This document shows, piece by piece, positions 56,539-64,000 of a stretch of DNA of 64,000 nucleotides. Under the pieces are notes generated by a model that made no database searches, was not told the origin of the DNA, and was given only the letters and a program-made list of their open reading frames with translations. A program made the translations under genes and the position numbers. The first letter of the stretch is position 1; every line of letters starts with the position of its first letter. Source of the DNA: Bicyclus anynana (lineage: Eukaryota > Arthropoda > Insecta > Lepidoptera > Nymphalidae); NCBI RefSeq assembly GCF_947172395.1, contig NC_069094.1:8112292-8176291 (forward strand). The letters are read 5' to 3'.

Positions 56539-56708
56539 ATATTATTTAAACGGGTACATACCACGATAGAACGAGATTTTTTTTTAATCTCGTAAAAACA
56601 CATAGAATGTTACATACCACGGGTACATACCACGATAGAAAGAGAATTTTGTTTTGAATCGCGTAAAAAATCTCGTTCTATCGTGGTATGTACCCGTTTA
56701 AATAATAT
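56539..56708. mobile_element. Palindromic MITE with perfect 44-bp arms
   Basis: Arms 56539-56582 (starts ATATTATTTAAACGGGTACA) and 56665-56708 are exact reverse complements. GGTACATACCACGATAGAA is repeated once more inside (about 56610). It lies about 360 bp before the dehydrogenase start at 57067. Perfect arms suggest recent insertion or gene conversion. Confidence 0.85.
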
Positions 56709-57066
56709 AGTTTTATAGTGTTTTTACATAGCATAGCATCGCGTTATACCCAGTAGACTGCGTCGCATACGCATGCTTCACTGTTATCGGTGCCGTGAAT
56801 ATTGAGGGCACATAACACGTTACTCGGACACTTTCATAACATCATAACATCGGCGAGTCGTCGTTGTACGATACAGTTACATAGTTAGACTATCGACTTA
56901 TCTAATCGCACGCTCGTCAGCGAAATGATACGCGACTCATCGTGTACAGTATGACTGTACGACCCCTCCACGTGATAAACTCCATTTTATTCAATAAAAT
57001 AAACATTGTTGGATATCTGTAGCGTGACTAGATTAAAACTGAACTTGAATTGATATATTTATTAAC
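56709..57066 (+). promoter_or_regulatory. Upstream region of the second dehydrogenase
   Basis: 358 bp, GC-richer than its surroundings, between the palindromic MITE and the ATG. No clear TATA box; it probably holds the promoter and 5'UTR by position only. Confidence 0.35.
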
Positions 57067-58020
57067 ATGATCGCGTGGATAATTGTGGTGTTTTTCGTGT
57101 TAATAGTTTTCACAGTTAAACTTTACCAAAAATTAACGTGTGGTGTTTGTCGATCCAGTGCTCATATGGTTGGTAAAGTTGTGATAGTGACTGGTGGTAA
57201 TAGTGGTATCGGTTTTGAGACTGCTAAGAATTTGGCCGAACGTGGAGCCCGAGTGATCATTGCATGCCGAAGTATCCCCAGAGGCATGAAAGCAGCGGAA
57301 GAGATAATCGAGTGCACTGGAAATGAGAACGTTGTACACAAATATCTCGACTTGTCCAAGTTCCGTTCCGTGCGGGAATTCTGCGACTCTATTTATAAAA
57401 CCGAATCGCGTTTAGACGTTCTTGTCAACAATGCCGGTGCTGGCGGCCTCGGGAACAAGAAAACCGAAGATGGAAACCATTTGGGGATGCAAGTGAATTA
57501 TTTTGGACCATTTCTGTTAACAAATCTGTTGTTACCACTCTTAAAATCATCCGCTCCCAGTAGAATCGTGAATGTTTCTTCTTTTATTCATAAATACGGA
57601 GAAGTGGACTTTGAAAATTTGAACATGGAGAAATATTGGAGTGATTATTTAGTATATGCTAATAGTAAGTTGTATATTAATTTGATGACACTCGAGCTGG
57701 GACAAAGATTAGAAGGTAGCGACGTTACTGTGAACGCTCTACATCCTGGTGTCGCGTCTACAAATATATTTAGGAACGTTAAAAACAATTTAATTCGTAA
57801 CATAATTGAAATGAGTCTTAACTTTATTTATCAAAGTGTTTGGGAAGCATCGCAGACGTCAATATATTTGTCAGTGTCGCCAGAAGTGCGAGGAATTAGC
57901 GGCCGATATTTCAGTGACTGTCGGGAAACGAAGCCTTCAAAAGTGTCACAGGATCCAGAAATTGCAAGAAGACTCTGGCAAGAATCTGAAAAGATAGTGA
58001 AATTTAAACTAAAACTATAG
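57067..58020 (+). CDS. Retinol dehydrogenase 11-14-like SDR, 317 aa
   Basis: Same family and likely role as 49733-50668. Membrane anchor about residues 3-19 (AWIIVVFFVLIVFTVKL), NADP-type Rossmann loop TGGNSGIG at 42-49 with ACRS at 66-69, NNAG at 121-124, Ser172, catalytic Y197 and K201 (YANSK), LHPGVAST, ending VKFKLKL. Shared runs with the paralogue include YFGPFLLT, LLPLL and DFENLNMEK. One exon, which with the intronless paralogue points to local duplication of an intronless gene or an old retrocopy. AATAAA at 58038-58043. Confidence 0.93.
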   Translation: MIAWIIVVFFVLIVFTVKLYQKLTCGVCRSSAHMVGKVVIVTGGNSGIGFETAKNLAERGARVIIACRSIPRGMKAAEEIIECTGNENVVHKYLDLSKFRSVREFCDSIYKTESRLDVLVNNAGAGGLGNKKTEDGNHLGMQVNYFGPFLLTNLLLPLLKSSAPSRIVNVSSFIHKYGEVDFENLNMEKYWSDYLVYANSKLYINLMTLELGQRLEGSDVTVNALHPGVASTNIFRNVKNNLIRNIIEMSLNFIYQSVWEASQTSIYLSVSPEVRGISGRYFSDCRETKPSKVSQDPEIARRLWQESEKIVKFKLKL

Positions 58021-58037
58021 AAAGAAATCATGTTAGC

Positions 58038-58043
58038 AATAAA
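58038..58043 (+). terminator. Polyadenylation signal AATAAA
   Basis: 18 bases after the dehydrogenase stop codon; a further TAAATAAA lies at 58053-58060, just before the SINE. Confidence 0.6.
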
Positions 58044-58069
58044 GAATTTCAAGTAAATAAACATATCTT

Positions 58070-58374
58070 ACGTGATAGCCCAGTGGATTTGACCTCTGCC
58101 TTCAATTCAGGGCTAACGTTTGAATCTGGTACATGCATCTCTAATGTTACAGTTATGTGCATTTAAAGAAATTAAACATCACGTGTCACAAACGGTGAAG
58201 GAGAAACTACGTGAAGAAACCTGCATATCTGGGATTTTTCTTTATTATCTACGTGTGTGAAGTCTGCCAATCCGCATGGAGCATCGGGAATTATTTGTCT
58301 AACCTTTCTCATTCTGAGAGGAGTCTTGGGCTTTACAGTGAGCCGAATGTGGGTTGTTAATGATGATGATGATG
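58070..58374 (+). mobile_element. SINE family A, full length, just 3' of dehydrogenase
   Basis: Head ACGTGATAGCCCAGTGGATT, changed B box (ACGTTTGAATCTGG), tail TTAATGATGATGATGATG. Flanks AACATATCTT and AATATATCTT are a near-perfect duplication. The 58299-58545 frames are read-through of its tail. Confidence 0.82.
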
Positions 58375-58829
58375 AAATATATCTTTTCTCCTTTATGGAG
58401 GATCTTTACTGATAGGTTGATAATAATCAATGATATTATACATATTATATCATTAATGAGAATTATGAATAAAATAGCTAAGTATAGCAATGGTCCAATG
58501 TCAACGTCATCCAACAATGACCATCAAATTGTTCATCGTATTTAAATTCAAGGTCCTTTGCGAGGTGACCGAACGGACTACACAAATATTCAATGACCAG
58601 CTAATTATAAACGCAACTGAGATGTACTGTGTCTATGTGATGTGCGCTATATTAGTTTAGTAAGTACGGGTATTATTGTCATGGCATAAAATTGTGTGTT
58701 TTGTTTTGTGGTACGAGTAGTTAGGGGGACTCATTAGAATTTAAAAAAAAAACAAAATTATAATTAGGTAATATACTAAATTAATGTTTTAAATGTGTTT
58801 TAATAATTCCTGTAATAGAAATAAACATA
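58375..58829. other. Intergenic, no feature seen
   Basis: AT-rich, nothing recognised. Confidence 0.35.
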
Positions 58830-59387
58830 TCTATACTAATATTATAAAGAGGTAAAGTTTGTAAGTTTGTCACATTTTTTAAATGGGGTAATCTTCGTAA
58901 CTACTGGTCCGATTTTAAAAATTCTTTCACCAGTAGAATGCTACATTATCGGGGAGTGCTATAGGCTATATTTTATATTGGTATCATATATATTAGCCGA
59001 GTTATCACAGTTTTTGTCATACAGGTCGGACTAAAAATCCTCTTAAACAGACTTATTCGCATGCACTGCCTTAACTATTGTTTAAAATTGAAATCAATGT
59101 ATCGAGACTTTATGTATCTTTAAAAGTTCTACAAAAAAGTCCGCGACACCATATATCTATCTTCTATATATTAGCAGATATAGTACCTTTTGTGTTTTAA
59201 AAATTATTAATTTTATATACTTAGGTTTACGTCATTATTTATACAACTAAACTTTAATCCTTATTAAAATAAATTATTTAATAATCACAAGGATATTATG
59301 GAGATAAGATTTGCCCTTTACAGTATGTTAATTACTTAAATAGTTTCGGAGATAATACAAAATTTCTAAAAGACGCAGAAATTCCGC

Positions 59388-59588
59388 TATATGACGCACG
59401 GCGATTTCATTTACGTAGTTCCCTTTCCCGTGTAAATATGGGGATCATACATACATCAAACATAGCCTATGATACTCGCAAATAACGTAGCTTTCTATTG
59501 GTAAAACAATTTTCCAAATCGGTCCAGTAGATCCAGAGATTACCTCCTACAACCACACGAACTTTACCTCTTTATATTATTAGCATAG
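59388..59588 (-). mobile_element. Nested Helitron-like element
   Basis: Minus strand: CTATATGACGCACGGCGATT (worn 3' end), AGTTCCCTTTCCCGTGTAAA, CCAAATCGGTCCAGTAGATC and CCACACGAACTTTACCTC, 5' end complementary to TATTATTAGCATAGA. Confidence 0.6.
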
Positions 59589-59647
59589 AAGTTTCTATTT
59601 CTCTTGGTCATACCACCACTCTCGAAGGACTGGACGAATTTTACTAA

Positions 59648-60036
59648 GGGTAGGAGTAAGATAGAGAAGTTACAGGGTAGGGTAGGGTACGGGTAGGGAA
59701 GCGTAGGGGTAGTGTAGGGGTAGGGTAGGTTTAGGGCCGGGTTTAGGGTAGTGTTAGGGTAGGGGTAGAGGTAAGGTAGTGGTAGGGTAGAGGTACGGGT
59801 AGGATAGGGAAGTGGTAGGGTAGGGGTAGGATAGGCGTGCGATAGGGGTACGGGGAGGGTAGGGGTAGGAATGGGGGTAGGGTGTAGGTAAGCTAGGGTA
59901 GGGGTAGGTTTGGGGTAGGGTAGGGGTAGGGTAGGGTAGGGTAGGGTAGAGGTAGGGTAGGGTAGGGTAGGGTAGGGGTAGGGTAGGGGTAGGGTAGGGG
60001 TAGGGTAGGGGTAGGGTAGGGGTAGGGCAGGGTAGG
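59648..60036. repeat. (GGGTA)n/(GGGGTA)n array, about 390 bp
   Basis: Irregular units at the left become regular alternating GGGTA/GGGGTA at the right (59880-60030), pointing to recent expansion next to the Helitron-like 3' end. G-rich on plus. Confidence 0.9.
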
Positions 60037-60128
60037 ACGCGGACGAAGTCGCGGGCGTCCGCTAGTCTGATATAAATAACGATTGGAATGACGTGATAAC
60101 TGAAATTAGGTATTATCCGGGTATTAGA

Positions 60129-60184
60129 GTTCCTGCAAACCTGAGAGTTTTCTTAATTCTCTGCGTCTGCCAATCCGCATGGTC
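60129..60184 (+). mobile_element. SINE family A scrap
   Basis: GAGTTCCTGCAAACCTGAGA, TTTTCTTAATTCTCTGCG and TCTGCCAATCCGCATGG only. Confidence 0.5.
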
Positions 60185-60470
60185 CTGGATTTGATACCCG
60201 GCTGGGCCGATTGATGCTTTCTTGATTGAGGAAGTCTTAATTGTTCTAACTGGTGGGAGGCCGTAGCTAGTTACCACCCTACTGGCAAAGACGTACCGCC
60301 AAGCGATTTAGCGTTCCAGTACGATGTCGTGTAAAAAACGAAATGGGTATGGATTTTCATCCTACTGCTAACAAGCTAGGGCAGTTCCATCTTAGACTGC
60401 AACGTTACTTACCATCAGCTGAGATTGTAGACAAGAGCTAACTTGTAAAAGAATAAAAAAACAATCAAAT
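60185..60470 (+). mobile_element. SINE family B, nearly full length
   Basis: Starts at the B-box region (TCCTGGATTTGATACCCGGC), then GATTGATGCTTTCTTGATTG, CTGGTGGGAGGCCGTAGCTA, AAAGACGTACCGCCAAGCGA, ending TTGTAAAAGAATAAAAAAAC. It abuts a SINE A scrap, so it may have formed by a template switch. Confidence 0.75.
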
Positions 60471-60554
60471 TAAGTAGATAATTTTGTTTCTTATCTAATA
60501 ATCTCGACCAGATTATTATAAGTAATTGAGTTGATAACAAATACCTGATATTAT

Positions 60555-60776
60555 ATAAACTAATATTATAAAGAGGTAAGACTTGATTTGTTTGGTACCA
60601 TTTGACTCAAAAACTACTCGACGGATTTAAGAAATTATTTTATTAGCTACATTTAACTAAGTAGAAAACATAGGTTATATCTTTTATATATTACAAAATG
60701 TATATTTATATATTTTATCCCCGTATTCCCACGGGAACAGGAACTACGTGGGTGAAACCGTGGAGTGTCTATTAGT
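60555..60776 (+). mobile_element. Helitron-like element
   Basis: AACTAATATTATAAAGAGGT start, ACTCAAAAACTACTCGACGG, CCCCGTATTCCCACGGGAAC, worn end GTGGAGTGTCTATTAGT. Confidence 0.6.
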
Positions 60777-61121
60777 AACAGAGAGAGAAGAGAAGTAGAC
60801 GAAGAGAGAAGTACATAATGCCATATCAATTATTATCAGTTGTTACTTATAGTACCTCTGTGATTTACCAAAGGTTAGAAGTTTCCCAATGCATCATGAA
60901 TATTTGAAGCACCTATATTTTTACCTGAACACATCTCTCCTGAGTGCATCATCTCGATTTTGAAGTAATTTTTCATTTATACCTCGAGGAACGAGTAAAC
61001 GAAATTCAAGAACAATGTTGCTGAAGTTATAATTATAAATAGAGATAAAATTGAAGTGTCTGTCTCGACTTTCAAAATACTCTGTGTTTTTTCAAGTGCA
61101 TACATAACTGCTACTTGCATC

Positions 61122-61350
61122 GATACTAAAATTAAACGAGATTTTTTTTCCTTTGGACTTTCTGTCTATCTGTTTTTTCGGTCTAATATCTGGAACGGCT
61201 GGACCGATTTTAATGGGAGTTTGACTGGAAATAAGAGTAGGTTATTAAGCAAGACATAAACTACTTTTTATCCAAAAAAAATACATGGTTCCCGCGGGAT
61301 TTGTGAACAACATAAGTTTACGCGTACGAAGGTGAAGGCGTCTGCTAGTA
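61122..61350 (+). mobile_element. Helitron-like element, worn
   Basis: GGAACGGCTGGACCGATTTT, AGACATAAACTACTTTTTAT, ATGGTTCCCGCGGGATTTGT, end GGCGTCTGCTAGT at 61350. The 67-codon frame at 61056 overlaps it. Confidence 0.6.
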
Positions 61351-61502
61351 CTTAAAAGATTGAGAGTCGAAGTGACATCACACGGGTTCATTGTGATAAG
61401 AGTCAGTGTTGATAGACAGACGGACAGATAGTTAGACGAACAACAATGTGGTTGCTAAAAGTATTATCTTATTAATAACATAGCCCTAAAACAATTTTTT
61501 TC

Positions 61503-61701
61503 TAGATGGGTGTCTCGTTTTGTAACCGAAGCTCACGGTTTCTTGCGTTGCCGTGACAATTGGGGTATAAAATATTGCCTCTATCATTCACAAATAACGT
61601 GTCTTTCTAGTGGTAAAATAATTTTCAAAATCGGTTCAGTAAATCCAGAGATTAACTCTAACAATACCACGAATGTTACCTCTTTATAATAGTAGTATAG
61701 A
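61503..61701 (-). mobile_element. Helitron-like element, reversed
   Basis: TAGTGGTAAAATAATTTTCA, CGGTTCAGTAAATCCAGAGA, TACCACGAATGTTACCTCTT and a right end complementary to TAATAGTAGTATAGAC. The left (3') end is worn. Confidence 0.6.
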
Positions 61702-61902
61702 CTGTTGTTGAATTCAAAACAAACTAAAATTCGCCATAAATATCTATCGACAACAGAGGCTGTCCGCGTACAGGTGTTACAGTGTTAATTTTATTGTTAT
61801 GTTTATTACCACTACGTGAAAATTCTCCCAAATCGACAGGATTTTATTTGTATACACCGACTTCCTTGTTAGTGAGTTTCATTTGCTTGAAAAAAAAATA
61901 TT

Positions 61903-62055
61903 AGATTATCTGCGTGATCGAATCAGAAATGAGGAGATCCGCAGAAGAACCAAAGTCACCGACATAGCTCAACGAGTCGCGAAGCTGAATTGGCAATGGG
62001 CGGAGCACATAGTTCAAAGAGCTCATGGATGTTGGGATCCCAAGGTGCTGGAATA
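61903..62055 (+). pseudogene. RTE-type LINE ORF2 fragment
   Basis: Reads LRDRIRNEEIRRRTKVTDIA then QRVAKLNWQWAEHI and WDPKVLE, then TAG. It overlaps in content the LINE at 9044-9525 (DRIRNEEIRR in both). A Helitron-like element follows within 10 bp. Confidence 0.75.
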
Positions 62056-62063
62056 GCAACCAG

Positions 62064-62228
62064 TTTTGTTTGCTTGAATGCGCTAATCTCAGAAATTACT
62101 GATCCGATTTGCAAAATTCTTTCAGTGCTAGATAGTCCATTCATCGAGAAAGGCTATAGGCTATATATTATTCCTCTATTCCTACAGAAACGGAAACCAC
62201 GCGGGTAAAACCACGCGGCGTCAGCTAG
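62064..62228 (+). mobile_element. Helitron-like element, 5' end missing
   Basis: GTTTTGTTTGCTTGAATGCG, AATCTCAGAAATTACTGATC, CCATTCATCGAGAAAGGCTA, stem ACGCGGGTAAAACCACGCGG, CTAG at 62225-62228 then T. Confidence 0.72.
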
Positions 62229-62839
62229 TATATTATAAAAATCAATCATAATTAATCATTAGGTATAAGAATTTATTGTATCCTATCCCAGTGGATATAA
62301 CCACAAATTTTGTATCATTTACAAGATTACTCCATCTATTAGAATCTTTGTCGAAATAATATTGACGGACTGTCAATGTCAAAGTCAATCAATGAATGAG
62401 ATGTCATTGTCAATTATCATAATATTTTGATTAGATATGTCAAGTTAGTGTCAAATCATTATAACACTGTCGCCTGCCAGTTAGACACTGATAATCACAG
62501 ACCACAAATGAAGCAGACCTCTGACTCAGAACAAAGCTTTGTGCTGGTTAGAAATTTTGTATGTGTGTATAAAAATGTCATTCATAAATTTCTCGGACCT
62601 CTCTTTTACACTTGGGAAAAAATTAAATGTGGGGGGAAAGTCCTATCTCTTTCTAATTCAACACATGCATATAAATCGTAGTAAAATTAGGGATGTGCAA
62701 AAATCGTAATTAGAGAAATTAGTGCTGAACACACACACTTGTTGAAGATTTTTTTAATGTACCGATTTTAGAAATTTCCGGTTTTCTCTTACACTACTAG
62801 TGCACCTAAATTTATATTTACTTGTTAGATTTGAAGGAA
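62229..62839. other. Intergenic, no supported gene
   Basis: An 84-codon frame at 62427-62681 (SFVLVRNFVCVYKNVIHK) shows no known domain, and I see no splice or polyA context. Confidence 0.3.
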
Positions 62840-63005
62840 AAGAAAAGCCTTTAATATATTTAAATCTATTTATTTTGTTATTGTCTGTTAATTGTGTAGT
62901 GACTCTACCACCGGTTCGGAAGGCAGATTCTACTAAGAGCCGGCAAGAAACTCAGTGGTTGCTCTTTAAAAAAAAGCATTATTTACAATTGTAATTATTA
63001 TTCAC
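62840..63005 (+). mobile_element. Retroelement 3' tail
   Basis: GACTCTACCACCGGTTCGGA, AGGCAGATTCTACTAAGAGC and CGGCAAGAAACTCAGTGGTT, a segment I associate with a common lepidopteran LINE/SINE 3' end. The 64-codon frame over it is not a gene. Family name not certain. Confidence 0.45.
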
Positions 63006-64000
63006 AATCCCCAAAATTACAAATATTGTGTATATACAAATTTTAGGCTGGTGGAAAATCACTTACATATTGTTTTTATATAACATTATGAGGATTCAAT
63101 AAACAAATAAATTTGAGACAGAACATAGTAACAGAATCAACATAATATTCTTAGTTCTTTACTATTTTTTTTTTACTTGACCTTGTAAATTATTAATTAT
63201 ATAACAATAATTTTAACTTAAGTATAGGCAACCTTATAAAGTCTTTATAATGTGTCTCTGTAAATATTATTTATCATCACTAAAAACATATGAGGGTATA
63301 TATTTCTAATGCCGGATCAGAGACCATTATAATAAAAATAAGTAAGTGTAAGTAAGGTTACCTAAAAACCTAAAGAAAATTATGTCATTTATTGTCATAC
63401 AAAACAAAGATTGTGAGTTTTGCAAAATTATAGTTTCAAAAACAATAAAAACACAAAGCACGAACAATACTGTGAAATCTCACATTGTTTCAGTATTAAA
63501 CATTTTTTCACAAATTCAGCAATTTTTTTACAATATACATTAGAATGTAATACAAAGAGCAAGATTTCTAATTAAAAGTACAAAAAGGACAGGATATCAC
63601 AGGAGGCACAGATATGTTAGGACTTATATTTAATTATATGTATATTACTAGCAGACTCCATGGTTTTACCGGAATAGTAGTTTTGATTATACTGGGTGCT
63701 TGGCAGTAATTCCTATAACTCTGGGGTTACTCTTTAACGAAAATTAATACATAATAATAAATTTATAATAATGACGTACATAACATTAATACATATTTAT
63801 AATTATGACGTAGCCAAGTTTTACGTATTTTAAAATGCAAGGATAGATAAAGGCGTATGTTACATGGATAGTCGGAGTTTTTGAATTTTGTATGAAGACA
63901 TAAAAAGATTTTATTTATTAGTTAAAAAAAATATTAGTTATGCAGTTCGGTTCCTTTATGTGGACTCGTCGACACCTTGAAGTTATGGGAAATACTCCCG
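63006..64000. other. AT-rich intergenic sequence
   Basis: No gene or repeat named, apart from a worn CTAGCAGACTCCATGG segment at about 63649 that resembles a reversed Helitron 3' end. Confidence 0.4.

Larger units (their letters stand above)
58830..60065 (+). mobile_element. Composite Helitron-like element with (GGGTA)n core
   Basis: 5' end TCTATACTAATATTATAAAG at 58830; body AACTACTGGTCCGATTTTAA; part of block S (GTCCGCGACACCATATATCT, TTAGCAGATATAGTACCTTT); a nested reversed copy (59388-59588); the array (59648-60036); and directly after it the 3' hairpin CGGACGAAGTCGCGGGCGTC, CGCTAG|T at 60065. Whether all this moved as one unit is inference. Confidence 0.55.

Noticed and set aside
57133..57359. 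Two minus-strand frames
   Set aside because: Antisense to the dehydrogenase Rossmann region.
1..64000. CRISPR array, operon structure, phage or plasmid origin
   Set aside because: No spaced direct repeats, no clustered same-strand genes, and intron-bearing insect-type genes throughout.

Overview
The window is nuclear DNA of an insect, most probably a moth or butterfly. It is AT-rich and intron-bearing. It is packed with short repeats of lepidopteran type: Helitron-like elements that start near TCTATACTAATATTATAAA and end in a GC-rich hairpin plus CTAGT, tRNA-derived SINEs ending in ATGGGTTGATGATGA-type tails, and decayed RTE-type LINE tails. No bacterial, plasmid or viral features are seen. 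The order-level call rests on remembered repeat style, not on a search.

Genes, left to right. (1) 901-4394 is a pogo/Tigger-type DNA transposon with matching terminal inverted repeats, TA target-site duplications and an unbroken 765-codon transposase frame on the minus strand. (2) 14922-24633 (+) is a nine-exon gene for an ethanolamine-phosphate phospho-lyase-like class III PLP enzyme. I joined it exon by exon into an open 481-residue frame with every splice phase consistent. (3) 24988-25878 (-) is an intact Gag-like / LINE-ORF1-like zinc-knuckle protein gene, tail to tail with gene 2, with a good candidate 5'UTR intron and no ORF2; it may be a domesticated transposon gene. (4) 48715-49176 (-) and 49346-49636 (+) are two small divergent candidate genes of unknown function, both with hydrophobic segments. 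(5) 49733-50668 (-) and 57067-58020 (+) are two intronless, membrane-anchored short-chain dehydrogenases of the RDH11-14 type, head to head, with about 6.4 kb of transposon debris between them.

The rest is mobile DNA, often nested: a hAT-like element carrying a LINE tail (8884-9594), a MITE carrying a SINE (10944-11471), a 1.07-kb hAT-like element inside an older repeat (27219-28289), a 34-bp relic with the same ends (26579-26612), several foldback or palindromic MITEs, and three (GGGTA)n-type arrays linked to Helitron-like elements (29315-29599, 48009-48145, 59648-60036). Large stretches (about 5.9-7.3, 12.9-14.4, 31.3-32.4, 36.6-41.9 and 63-64 kb) hold nothing I can name.

The genes do not form an obvious pathway. 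Two act on lipid-related small molecules: phosphoethanolamine, and probably retinoid or other lipid alcohols/aldehydes. I see no sign that they are co-regulated. All family calls come from motifs read by eye.
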